Source: a virus
Length of the DNA stretch: 48,353 bases
Virus record (IMG/VR): IMGVR_UViG_3300031857_000322
Span: 1 to 48,353 of that record
Direction: 5' to 3' (one strand)
Shown: one piece after another, positions 41,103-48,351 of the stretch
How the letters are laid out: every line of letters starts with the position of its first letter
Numbering within the stretch: position 1 is the first letter of the stretch
Notes under the pieces: model-generated
What the model was told of the DNA's origin: nothing
Seen by the model: the letters and a program-made list of their open reading frames with translations, nothing else
The model's database searches: none
Program-made: the position numbers and the translations under genes

Positions 41103-41963
41103 TCAACCCCGGAATGCAGAAGAAGCGTACGGATTGCTGGTCATCATGGTCCGCAGGTTTTCACCAGCCTGGGCCTGAGCACCACCAGCAAGCTGGAAAG
41201 CATACTGCTGACGGTTCAGAGCACCAGTCAATTGACCCAACTGTTGGTTCAGTTGCATCTGACGTTGCACGTCAGCGTTCTTCATTTGATTAGCAATAGG
41301 CAGCATGGCCTGGGCTTGCTCAACCGGGATATTGACACCAGCTAAACGCAGCAACTCAGCCATCTCGCGTTTTTCACCAGTCAGGTTGCTAAGACCAACG
41401 CCACCTGGTGAAGTGCCGGGAATCAAACCGGGAGTCTGGCCTGCTTCACGCTGTTGTCCAGTAACTGCACTAGCTAGGTTGCCAACTGCTTGCGCAGCTT
41501 GGCCAGCAACACCGCCACCAACAGCGCCACCAATAAGGCCGCCCACCGCACGAATACCAGCAGAAGCAATCTTTCCTCGTGTTCCTGGCATTGCTGTTTG
41601 CGCAGCCTGAGCCAAGCCACCAACTAAACCGGCACCTGCAACACCACCACCAATCTCGCCAATACCGCGAGGAATTTCGCCTTGAGCAAGGCTACCTAAA
41701 CCAAAAGCAACAGGAAGACCAAGACCAGCAACAAGTTGGCCCGTACGACCACCCACAACATTGCCAGTTGCTTCGCCAGCGCCTCTAAGTTTATTGATTA
41801 ATTCTTCAAAGTATTTACCACGCGCCTCATCAGCAATTACCTGTTCCCCAGCTGTTGGGAACTTTCCCTGGCCAGGGGCAAACATACTGCTACCGGCAGT
41901 GATGCGATCAATGGGAGTCGACGGTCCCATCATCCCCTCCATTGGGAATTGATAATTAGCCAT
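41103..41963 (-). CDS. Gly/Ala-rich hydrophobic virion protein
   Basis: The 286-residue protein is unusually Gly/Ala-rich in the middle ('GIGEIGGGVAGAGLVGG', 'RAVGGLIGGAVGGGVAGQAA'), giving several GxxxG-type helices that could pack in a membrane, followed by a Gln/Leu-rich C-terminal coiled coil. It is placed only 3 bases from its neighbour. It probably helps form the channel for DNA entry. This is based on composition only. Confidence 0.55.
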   Translation of the reverse strand: MANYQFPMEGMMGPSTPIDRITAGSSMFAPGQGKFPTAGEQVIADEARGKYFEELINKLRGAGEATGNVVGGRTGQLVAGLGLPVAFGLGSLAQGEIPRGIGEIGGGVAGAGLVGGLAQAAQTAMPGTRGKIASAGIRAVGGLIGGAVGGGVAGQAAQAVGNLASAVTGQQREAGQTPGLIPGTSPGGVGLSNLTGEKREMAELLRLAGVNIPVEQAQAMLPIANQMKNADVQRQMQLNQQLGQLTGALNRQQYAFQLAGGAQAQAGENLRTMMTSNPYASSAFRG

Positions 41964-42000
41964 ACCCTTGTACGTTCCTATTTAAATTAATTTTATCAGC

Positions 42001-42951
42001 CTACATACCTTGCTGATAATTTTGAAGTTCTTCTAATTTAGGGCGATTAGCGCTAGCAATTACTTCATTAATCAGATTGCCGGCAGCAACGCCCGCTAAA
42101 GAACCCAACCCACCTGCAACAATTCCACGTACAGCCCGTTGCCGTGGTTCGTAATACTGTTTAACCGTTTGACCGCCGGGGGTTTGAACCCTGCTCTTGA
42201 TCTGTGCTTCACGTGCCGCAATGGAACCTGCGGCAAAACCACCAACCATCGGCAGTGTCACCGGGAACCCAAGCATCCGGGCCTCTGGGTATCCTTGAAG
42301 GTTTTCAGAGGTTGCCTTAACAATACCAAGATCTAACAGACCACGTTCGTTGTACAAGAAGTTTTGGTAGTTGGCGTACCGTTGCGGAGTAAGAGAAGGA
42401 ATATCTTGTTTGGCAGTTTCGTACTTAAGGGGTTCTCCGGTGCGGCCCATAAAGAAGCGGTCAACTAATTCTTGTACAGGTTGAGCTGTTTCCCTCCGAT
42501 CTTCTGAACCTGGTTCTGAATAAGTTTGGGCGTAACCCTTGGGACGGAACATCTCGCCGGGGTTAAGTAAGTTGTAGGTACCAGCGGCTGCTACCGCAGG
42601 TGCGGCAATTGCGAGTCCAGCAGCAGCACGCGCCGTAGGAGAAGGAATCGTATTAACACCGACCTCCACACCCTTCTGAGCTAACGACAAGGGATGGTTG
42701 AAACGCCACCAGTAAGTTCGACTACCGTCGTTTGCAGCATCCACCACAAGCCTGGACACATATGCCCCAAGAAATTGCGCAGGTGTATCTCTAAGAGTGA
42801 CACCACGTTTTGCAACTTCCTGTTTAAAACGAGGATCTAAAATGCTCTGGCCATACCCCAAACCGGTCGTGGCGCTTGTACGTTGAGCTGCATCAGCTTT
42901 ACGCACTCCAGTTTTAATATCTTGAAGGATATTTTTAAGCTGGAAATTCAT
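42001..42951 (-). CDS. Ala/Gly-rich internal virion protein
   Basis: The 316-residue protein begins with a basic helix ('LKNILQDIKTGVRKADAAQR') and has an Ala-rich helix near residue 115 ('AAAGLAIAAPAVAAAGT'). A second Gly/Ala segment near residue 275 ('GIVAGGLGSLAGVAAGNLI') follows a Tyr/Arg-rich stretch. It overlaps the upstream gene by 4 bases (ATGA). Two hydrophobic helices linked by a soluble domain would suit an ejected protein that crosses the cell envelope. Confidence 0.55.
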   Translation of the reverse strand: MNFQLKNILQDIKTGVRKADAAQRTSATTGLGYGQSILDPRFKQEVAKRGVTLRDTPAQFLGAYVSRLVVDAANDGSRTYWWRFNHPLSLAQKGVEVGVNTIPSPTARAAAGLAIAAPAVAAAGTYNLLNPGEMFRPKGYAQTYSEPGSEDRRETAQPVQELVDRFFMGRTGEPLKYETAKQDIPSLTPQRYANYQNFLYNERGLLDLGIVKATSENLQGYPEARMLGFPVTLPMVGGFAAGSIAAREAQIKSRVQTPGGQTVKQYYEPRQRAVRGIVAGGLGSLAGVAAGNLINEVIASANRPKLEELQNYQQGM

Positions 42952-43559
42952 CGTAATGCACCGCCACGCATGATGCCGTAAGGATCAAGAGAGGGGTCTA
43001 CTCTTCCAAGAGTAGATTCAACCCCTTGCATTTGGAACATTGTTCCAGGAGATAAAGATTGCGCTTGAAGATTATTAATTAAATCACGTTGCATAAGTTG
43101 TTGTTCAGCGGTTGCTGTTTGATCCATTGCAACAGGTTCTGCAATTAGTTGCTGAAGTTGCTGTTGATTTAAACCAGCAATTTGATCAGCTGCAAGCATA
43201 GGAGCCGTTGCAATAGCAGCGCCAATACTGCCGGCACCCATGGCTACGTTCTGAAGCACGGACATGTCTCCTGGCTTGGCACCAGCAAGAAAATTGGCTG
43301 CACGTTTACCAGTAAGGTTAGAAAGCATCTCAGGAGTTAGCTTTCCTGCAAGGCGTGCACCTGCAGCTGATAAACCAATATCTAAACCACCAGTCAACAA
43401 GGAAGTACCAAGGCCTCCTCCTCCAAGAGCAGTAAAACCAGTTGTTAAAACAGCGCCGGGGATGGATGCTTTTGCTGCTTCCCTGGTTGCAGGTGCCGTC
43501 ATCGCTTGGCCCATACGAGAACCAAGGATACGTTGTAATGCTTGCCCTGCAAGTTTCAT
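42948..43559 (-). CDS. Ala/Gly-rich virion protein
   Basis: The 203-residue protein has two Gly/Ala/Leu helices ('VLTTGFTALGGGGLGTSLL', 'LSAAGARLAGKLTPEML') and a Gln-rich second half ('QIAGLNQQQLQQLIAEP', 'TATAEQQLMQRDLINNL'). No enzyme motif is visible. Composition links it to the genes at 41103 and 42001. Stop and next start overlap as ATGA. Confidence 0.55.
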   Translation of the reverse strand: MKLAGQALQRILGSRMGQAMTAPATREAAKASIPGAVLTTGFTALGGGGLGTSLLTGGLDIGLSAAGARLAGKLTPEMLSNLTGKRAANFLAGAKPGDMSVLQNVAMGAGSIGAAIATAPMLAADQIAGLNQQQLQQLIAEPVAMDQTATAEQQLMQRDLINNLQAQSLSPGTMFQMQGVESTLGRVDPSLDPYGIMRGGALR

Positions 43560-43599
43560 GTTATCGACGCCCTTTTAATTATTATATTCCCGCTATCTT

Positions 43600-44247
43600 T
43601 TAAGTTTCTGCGGGGGCAGGAGGTTCAGTTGGTTCTTCTTCAACCGTTGTTTCACCAGCGCTTTCTTCTTTTTTTACCTCCAGGGGCTTCATTACCCCCT
43701 TCCTGTCCAACAACTGTGCGATAGACATCTTTCCTTCCATTTCGTTTTCCGCACGATTCTCCGCCGCCGACATCAGATATCCGTTTGGATCTGGATTCCT
43801 CATACGAGGCATCGGATTTTTAGAAACTTTATCAGGGCGGACCGTTGGACTTAAACGATATGCATCTACCCACACTGGATTAAAATCTGGTTGATCTTGG
43901 GGACGTTGCTCCGTAAGAGCCCTACCTTCGTTGAAGTCATACGCTGTTGGGCGGTTAAAGCGCCCTAAACCTTCAAACAGTTCGTAGTTAGTTGAATCAT
44001 CGGTATTGGTGCCAAAAAACGGTGAGTTAGAAACAAAATTAAGATCTGGATTCAATGTACGCTTTCGCGTCATCATCCGTTTAGTTAAATCACTTTCTTT
44101 AAACCGTGATGGATTCCAAGGATATTCACCCGTGTTGGGTTTAGTGCGAAATAATTCATCAAAATCCAAGTTGGCTCGGATCTTGCCATTGTTATTAAAT
44201 GGGTTGGTTATATAGCGGCCCAGGTCTAGCCTATGGTCCTTTGCCAT
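43600..44247 (-). CDS. Hypothetical virion-type protein
   Basis: The 215-residue protein is rich in Asn, Arg, Asp, Pro and Phe, with aromatic-Pro segments ('NTGEYPWNPSRFKESDL', 'SPFFGTNTDDSTNYELF') and an acidic, Pro-rich end. There are almost no hydrophobic helices. It overlaps the upstream gene's stop by one base. It looks like a flexible linker or minor structural protein. The family is unknown. Confidence 0.55.
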   Translation of the reverse strand: MAKDHRLDLGRYITNPFNNNGKIRANLDFDELFRTKPNTGEYPWNPSRFKESDLTKRMMTRKRTLNPDLNFVSNSPFFGTNTDDSTNYELFEGLGRFNRPTAYDFNEGRALTEQRPQDQPDFNPVWVDAYRLSPTVRPDKVSKNPMPRMRNPDPNGYLMSAAENRAENEMEGKMSIAQLLDRKGVMKPLEVKKEESAGETTVEEEPTEPPAPAET

Positions 44248-44471
44248 TAGCTTTTAGCCTTTTTCTTCTTACCGTGCAATCCTACCAACGTCTGTCGCAA
44301 CCGAGCTTGTTTGACGGTTTTTTCGTCGTACTTGTCCGGGTTAGAAAGAACATTCTCTTGTAACTGCGCAGTAGTAATCCCCTTCTTCTTGGCTTTAGCA
44401 GTAAAGGCACCTTCTTTCATTTCTGTGCCTTGAATCCACTTCTTGTCCTTTTTCTTTTTTTCTTCAGCCAT
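44247..44471 (-). CDS. Small basic protein
   Basis: The 74-residue protein is about one third Lys/Arg. 'KWIQGTEMKEGAFTAKAKKK' and 'TTAQLQENVLSNPDKYDEKT' then 'QARLRQTLVGLHG' is a recurrent phage pattern of a small KGAFTAKAKK-type protein. It has one-base overlaps on both sides. It probably binds DNA or RNA; no exact function is known. Confidence 0.65.
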   Translation of the reverse strand: MAEEKKKKDKKWIQGTEMKEGAFTAKAKKKGITTAQLQENVLSNPDKYDEKTVKQARLRQTLVGLHGKKKKAKS

Positions 44472-46675
44472 TAGATCAAACCTTGCTTAAAACGAGTGAG
44501 GAAACTTTCAGCCGCGCCAGGCTCATTCGATAATTGTAGCGTCCGCAACCTGGTTGAAACATCTGCAGAAGCACGTCTCTTCAGTTGTTGTTCAGCGTTG
44601 TATTTATCAACATCACTACCGTACATGCTGAGTTCACCAAGCTGTTCATTTGAAAGTTTGGAATAAGGATTGGGCAGATCTTCTAACCTAGGTTTACCCG
44701 TTAAATCGGTAGGACGACGTTCTGCGGCAGCCGAATATTCATAACCAAGATCACCATAATCAGATTCACCAAACTCACCTTGTTTACGTACGGCGCCAGA
44801 TGCGTACTTACGCTCCAGGCCATAAACGCCCATGCCACCACCTTCTTCTTCAATATCCTCACGGGTGATGCGACCCATGCCACGAATACCACCTTCGTAT
44901 CCGGCTTGCTGAGAAGCAGGTTTTCCAACGCGTTCAACATCGCCCTGCCTCATGGGTTCGACGGAACCAATATTCTCAACAACCGAAAGTGCGCTTGGCA
45001 TACCCACACGTTCAATGCGACGGGTTTCTTCCTGTAATGGCGCCATCACTTCCCGGCCTTCGGGGAAGTTTGCCCGCATGTTCTCCAGAAGTTGCTTCTC
45101 CAGTGCTTGGCCCGCGAATCCTTCAGCAGCTAAGCGACGGCGCTCATCACCACTGCGGGTACGTGCCACGTCAACTGGATCGATCTCACCCTGCTCTTCA
45201 CGAATGATACGCTCAGCTGTGTTCTTCAGCTCCATGGCGCGGGCAATACGCTCATTCACTTGAGCAGTTTGACGACGGTTCTCAGGGCCGTAGTCGTAAT
45301 CCAAATCAACTTCCTGTGCACGCAAATAACGCTTACCTTGATCTAGAAGTTGACCAAGGCGTCCTGCAGATTCAGCTTGATCTACCGGAATACCATCAGG
45401 TGTCATTGATGCCGCAACATCAATACTGCCGGTTTGATCTTCTAATTGGTCAATAACACCAATGTTGAGGTGTTCGTTGCGTTGCAACTGTTGCCGCATT
45501 CGGCCAGTCGTCTGATCTTCGCCTGATTCCAAGGCATTGATTGCTTGATCAACATTGAACGGACGTTTGGTTTGTTGTGTTTCAACCAAAGAATCACCAC
45601 GGAGTTCGTCCATGATTCGCAGAGCTTTACCCTGCAACTCCATTTGATATTCACGGACAGAAGAACGAACGCGCTGATCAGTACGCGCTTGCCGCTCCAC
45701 GAGTTGATTATATTCCAGGAGCAGTCGATCAGCTATATCGCCTTCCGGTTCTGCTGCCTGTTGTACGTATTTAAATAAGTTTTGTTGCGCAGGTGCTGCC
45801 GATAATGGCCGAGATTCAGCCTGTGCTACCAATTCACCTGCTTCTTCGGCTGAAACTGCGGCAGGTGCACGCAATTCCATCAAAGTTGCCTTGACACCAG
45901 GGATTTCTGGTTGGGTTACGCCACGACGTGATGCTGCTGCCTGCAATAAACCTTCAGTGGCTGCTTGACGGCGAGCATCTGCTACTTGCTTTGCCACCAT
46001 CTCCTTAGGATCGGGGCGGTAAGCAACAAACTCCTCTTCTGCTGCCGGAAGCCCCCGATTAAGGCGTCCACCGTAAGCGGCATATTCTTCAAACTCATTA
46101 ACGGTTTCAGGAAAACGTCCTTTTGCCCCAAGAAATCCACGAAGGTCCTGAAGAGAAGAAGTTGTTTCCTGATCCGGCTCAAATAACGGACCGCGATAAG
46201 AAGTGGGGGCTGGACCGCTCCAGGGATCAACAACACCCGGGCCTGTTTTACCTCGCGGAGGTGCAGACGGCGGCGTGATGTCGCGAACTACAACTGGAAT
46301 CGGTTGGGTGGGAGGCCGGGGAGTGGGCGGCCGCGCGGTTTGGGCTCCGGACTGCTGGGTGACACCCCTGAACTGAGGCACGGGCTGGGCTGCACGCCGC
46401 ACCACATCCTCCTGCACCGGCACGTTGACCGGGGTTACGGCCTGTCTACCGCGTAAAGCACGGAATCCCGCGATGCCTGCGGCCAAGGTGCCGGCACCAA
46501 GGGCAATTTTACCCAGAGTATCGACAAATCCTCCTTCTTCCTTGGGTTGCTTAAGCTGATTACGCCGCCACTCCATTACTTGAGGCGCAATCCTGGCCCT
46601 AGTTTCCGGATCTTCAGGCACTGGGGCACCAGTGGCTTGACTAAAGGCGTAAAAGTCGGCTTGAGAAATCGCCAT
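44471..46675 (-). CDS. Large first late protein, probably internal virion protein
   Basis: The 734-residue protein is the first gene of the 30-kb late block after the divergent promoter region. It starts 'ISQADFYAFSQATGAPVPED', then a basic helix and a hydrophobic segment near residue 55-72 ('IALGAGTLAAGIAGFRAL'). A Pro-rich linker (about 105-150) follows, and the rest is a long Glu/Arg/Gln-rich helical region. It ends 'AESFLTRFKQGLI'. It lacks any enzyme motif and is probably ejected with the DNA. Confidence 0.6.
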   Translation of the reverse strand: MAISQADFYAFSQATGAPVPEDPETRARIAPQVMEWRRNQLKQPKEEGGFVDTLGKIALGAGTLAAGIAGFRALRGRQAVTPVNVPVQEDVVRRAAQPVPQFRGVTQQSGAQTARPPTPRPPTQPIPVVVRDITPPSAPPRGKTGPGVVDPWSGPAPTSYRGPLFEPDQETTSSLQDLRGFLGAKGRFPETVNEFEEYAAYGGRLNRGLPAAEEEFVAYRPDPKEMVAKQVADARRQAATEGLLQAAASRRGVTQPEIPGVKATLMELRAPAAVSAEEAGELVAQAESRPLSAAPAQQNLFKYVQQAAEPEGDIADRLLLEYNQLVERQARTDQRVRSSVREYQMELQGKALRIMDELRGDSLVETQQTKRPFNVDQAINALESGEDQTTGRMRQQLQRNEHLNIGVIDQLEDQTGSIDVAASMTPDGIPVDQAESAGRLGQLLDQGKRYLRAQEVDLDYDYGPENRRQTAQVNERIARAMELKNTAERIIREEQGEIDPVDVARTRSGDERRRLAAEGFAGQALEKQLLENMRANFPEGREVMAPLQEETRRIERVGMPSALSVVENIGSVEPMRQGDVERVGKPASQQAGYEGGIRGMGRITREDIEEEGGGMGVYGLERKYASGAVRKQGEFGESDYGDLGYEYSAAAERRPTDLTGKPRLEDLPNPYSKLSNEQLGELSMYGSDVDKYNAEQQLKRRASADVSTRLRTLQLSNEPGAAESFLTRFKQGLI

Positions 46676-46682
46676 TTACGTT

Positions 46683-46723
46683 TATTGCTTGTATTTTTAC
46701 CTTCACACATTCTATTGCTTGTA
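46683..46723. repeat. Direct repeats in the divergent promoter region
   Basis: TATTGCTTGTA occurs at 46683-46693 and again at 46713-46723, exactly 30 bp apart (near three helical turns), between the start of the late block and the next plus-strand gene. This spacing is typical of two operator sites on one face of the DNA. Confidence 0.65.
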
Positions 46724-46748
46724 ACTCAAGGACTACTGGATGTATATT
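46719..46748 (+). promoter_or_regulatory. Possible sigma70-type promoter for the gene at 46775
   Basis: TTGTAA (46719-46724) and TATATT (46743-46748) are separated by 18 bases, 27 bases before the start codon. The second TATTGCTTGTA repeat overlaps the -35 box, so a repressor there would block it. Confidence 0.4.
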
Positions 46749-46774
46749 TGTAATTGATCAGGTTTTAGCTTCCT

Positions 46775-46984
46775 ATGGACGCTGGCACACGCCAAAAACG
46801 GGTCGAAGCGTTAGAGGCGATTAAAAAGAAGGCAATGGGTATGGCTGCAAACGGCGCCGATTCCGGTGACGTACGCAGTTTTATCACTGATGCGAAAATA
46901 AATTTGGCTTATGAGCTTCCAGATGAGGACGCATTTACAAAAGCAGCGCGTGCAGTGATTGCATATAAACGCAAAAAGGATTAA
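46775..46984 (+). CDS. Small helical protein
   Basis: The 69-residue product is a charged helical protein ('KRVEALEAIKKKAMGMAANG', 'FTKAARAVIAYKRKKD') with no known family. It is transcribed divergently from the late block, with its own possible promoter and a strong terminator after it, so it is an independent one-gene unit. It could be the regulator acting on the paired repeats upstream of it; this is inference from position only. Confidence 0.65.
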   Translation: MDAGTRQKRVEALEAIKKKAMGMAANGADSGDVRSFITDAKINLAYELPDEDAFTKAARAVIAYKRKKD

Positions 46985-47023
46985 TTAACCCAGGACTAAA
47001 GCTAAACCTGATTCAACTTAAAT

Positions 47024-47050
47024 GCCGGGGCTAACTACCCCGGCTTTTTT
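47024..47050 (+). terminator. Strong rho-independent terminator
   Basis: GCCGGGG (47024-47030) pairs with CCCCGGC (47038-47044) across a 7-base loop; six T's follow. Confidence 0.9.
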
Positions 47051-47093
47051 GTCCAATTTCTTGGGCTAATTGGGGAAAATAATTACAAAAACG

Positions 47094-47240
47094 CATTTTA
47101 TATACCCATTTTTTGTTTAAGGGGGCCTCCTATAGAGCCCCAATAGGGTTCAAAATTACCTGACTCTTCTCACATACGCTACGCGCCGCGGAATATGGGA
47201 AGAAAAAAAAGAATTGCGGGGTGAGTACATTTTATATACC
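47094..47240 (+). repeat. 13-bp direct repeat, possible phage promoter motif
   Basis: CATTTTATATACC is found at 47094-47106 and 47228-47240, 134 bp apart. The centre resembles a TATA-like -10 box, but no good -35 is seen at either copy. Confidence 0.55.
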
Positions 47241-47403
47241 AGGAAATGTCATGGAACCCCCACATTCCACACCTAAATCTGCCGTGATACGAATTCATAT
47301 CGCGCTCGCAATTAGGTTTCGCTCCCCCGCGCCGAGTACGCGGTATAGAACTGTAACGCAACAGTGAAGCACTGAACGTTCAGAGACCTTACACTTAACA
47401 GCC

Positions 47404-47421
47404 TTGATTCTCACGAATCAA
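47404..47421 (+). promoter_or_regulatory. Inverted repeat before the small-gene row
   Basis: TTGATTC (47404-47410) and GAATCAA (47415-47421) are perfectly inverted around TCAC, 18 bases before the ATG at 47439. It could be an operator or a leader hairpin. Confidence 0.5.
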
Positions 47422-47438
47422 TTATTCAATTCATTTCA

Positions 47439-47645
47439 ATGAAGCTACTTGACATCGCAAACATTGTTCTTGGAACAGACGAAGTTGGTTCCATTCCAGT
47501 CCACGGAGTTGACGCACAATGGTTCGTTGATCAATTCCAGGAAGTCATCAGGCTGAAGCCGGAGGCAGCAGCATGGGACGAAGACAAGATATACGTGACA
47601 ATGTGTCACTTGTATCTACTGGATCCAGAAGACATCGTTGGGTAA
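47439..47645 (+). CDS. Small acidic protein, stop codon inside a tRNA-like RNA
   Basis: The 68-residue product ('MKLLDIANIVLGTDEVGSIP', 'WFVDQFQEVIRLKPEAAAWD', ending 'HLYLLDPEDIVG') is acidic and helical with no recognised family. Its last codons and TAA stop form part of the acceptor-like stem of the RNA element at 47637-47681. It is the first of four small plus-strand genes whose base composition is somewhat richer in G+C than the late block. Confidence 0.65.
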   Translation: MKLLDIANIVLGTDEVGSIPVHGVDAQWFVDQFQEVIRLKPEAAAWDEDKIYVTMCHLYLLDPEDIVG

Positions 47646-47682
47646 CAGGCGTGAGCCGGGGGATCGAATCCCCCACCCAACA
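47637..47682 (+). ncRNA. tRNA-like three-way-junction RNA, copy 1
   Basis: GTTGGGT (47637-47643) pairs with ACCCAAC (47675-47681), a 7-bp acceptor-like stem. Inside are a 4-base linker AACA, the hairpin GGC-GTGA-GCC (47648-47657) and a T-arm-like hairpin GGGGG-ATCGAAT-CCCCC (47658-47674). An unpaired A (47682) sits where a discriminator base would be. No anticodon arm and no CCA are present. The 5' strand overlaps the TAA stop of the small gene. A further small hairpin (TGCCT/AGGCA, 47684-47704) follows. Confidence 0.75.
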
Positions 47683-47723
47683 TTGCCTTCAGCGGAGATA
47701 GGCACCGCACATCGCAGCACACC

Positions 47724-47879
47724 ATGGCTATCCGTAAGTCCATTGCACAGCAACTAACCAACGCAGCTAAAGCGTTGGAATCAGACAAGAGCAAGGAGAA
47801 GATTGGCGCAACCATCTTTGCAGTACGCGTTGGTCTAGCCAATGCGATTATGCCAAAGATTTCACCAATCAAACACTGA
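47724..47879 (+). CDS. Very small protein, stop codon inside the second tRNA-like RNA
   Basis: The 51-residue product 'MAIRKSIAQQLTNAAKALES' then 'KEKIGATIFAVRVGLANAIM' ends 'ISPIKH'. It is a basic, amphipathic helix pair, with one moderately hydrophobic face. Its TGA stop is within the acceptor-like stem of the RNA element at 47875-47919. No family recognised. The arrangement gene plus RNA element is repeated from the previous gene. Confidence 0.6.
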   Translation: MAIRKSIAQQLTNAAKALESDKSKEKIGATIFAVRVGLANAIMPKISPIKH

Positions 47880-47920
47880 GTACCAGGCGTGAGCCGGGAG
47901 GTCGAACCTCCCACTCAGTA
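47875..47920 (+). ncRNA. tRNA-like three-way-junction RNA, copy 2
   Basis: ACTGAGT (47875-47881) pairs with ACTCAGT (47913-47919); inside are the linker ACCA, GGC-GTGA-GCC (47886-47895) and GGGAG-GTCGAAC-CTCCC (47896-47912), with an unpaired A at 47920. Every stem and loop has the same length as in copy 1. The acceptor-like stem differs at several positions but stays fully paired, and the T-arm pairs G-C to A-T and A-T to G-C change together. A 6-bp hairpin (CCACCC/GGGTGG, 47924-47940) follows. Confidence 0.75.
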
Positions 47921-47923
47921 TTA

Positions 47924-47940
47924 CCACCCACCGAGGGTGG
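47924..47940 (+). promoter_or_regulatory. Hairpin between RNA element and next gene
   Basis: CCACCC (47924-47929) and GGGTGG (47935-47940) pair around ACCGA, 13 bases before the ATG at 47954. No T-run follows. It could hold the transcript end or mask the ribosome site. Confidence 0.5.
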
Positions 47941-47953
47941 TCAACTCAACACC

Positions 47954-48124
47954 ATGAAACTTACTTACGCTCAACTGTTTAAGTTTATGGGCACCTTCAC
48001 CAACCAAGAGTTGGATGATGCACAGATCATTGCCGAGCATGCCCACCAGGATCTTGGCAAATCCTACAACCAAGTTTTAGTTGACGTTCTGGTTCAGATG
48101 CGTCAACACCAACTTGCTAACTAA
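47954..48124 (+). CDS. Very small helical protein
   Basis: The 56-residue product 'MKLTYAQLFKFMGTFTNQEL' then 'DDAQIIAEHAHQDLGKSYNQ' and 'VLVDVLVQMRQHQLAN' is His/Gln-rich and likely all helical. No recognised family, and no tRNA-like element at its end, unlike the two genes before it. Leader 'CTCAACACC' before the ATG has no classical ribosome site. Confidence 0.6.
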   Translation: MKLTYAQLFKFMGTFTNQELDDAQIIAEHAHQDLGKSYNQVLVDVLVQMRQHQLAN

Positions 48125-48147
48125 TCACCTCAACTTCAACTTAGATC

Positions 48148-48351
48148 ATGACCAAACATTACATGTTGGATGCAACGCTCGCCATTGTGATGGGCACTGG
48201 CATAGGACTGCTGCTGTCCGTATTTGGACAGAAGATGCTGAACAAGCATTACCAGGCCACATGCCAGAACAAGCCCAGCCACAATCTCATACACACCCAT
48301 AGTTTCTTGGGTGATGCGTACTACTGCATCCACAAGAGCTACCTCAAATGA
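48148..48351 (+). CDS. Small single-pass membrane protein
   Basis: The 67-residue product begins 'MTKHYMLDATLAIVMGTGIG' then 'LLLSVFGQKMLNKHYQ', a membrane helix of about 20 residues (7-27), followed by a His/Asn/Tyr-rich soluble part. It ends with TGA two bases before the window ends. No family recognised. It is the fourth member of the small plus-strand row and may act at the host membrane. Confidence 0.55.
   Translation: MTKHYMLDATLAIVMGTGIGLLLSVFGQKMLNKHYQATCQNKPSHNLIHTHSFLGDAYYCIHKSYLK

Larger units (their letters stand above)
47051..47438. other. 388-base non-coding, structured leader region
   Basis: No credible gene is seen. Contents: the direct repeat CATTTTATATACC at 47094-47106 and 47228-47240; an outer stem ACCTAA/TTAGGT (47271-47276, 47312-47317) enclosing a 7-bp inner stem (47283-47289 with 47298-47304); CCGCG/CGCGG at 47327-47343; and the inverted repeat TTGATTC/GAATCAA at 47404-47421 just before the first small gene. 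It is probably a regulatory or origin-type region. Confidence 0.55.

Noticed and set aside
47637-47920. Two ordinary tRNA genes
   Set aside because: Acceptor-like and T-arm-like parts exist, but only 14 bases replace the D and anticodon arms; no anticodon loop and no CCA. They are listed as tRNA-like elements instead.
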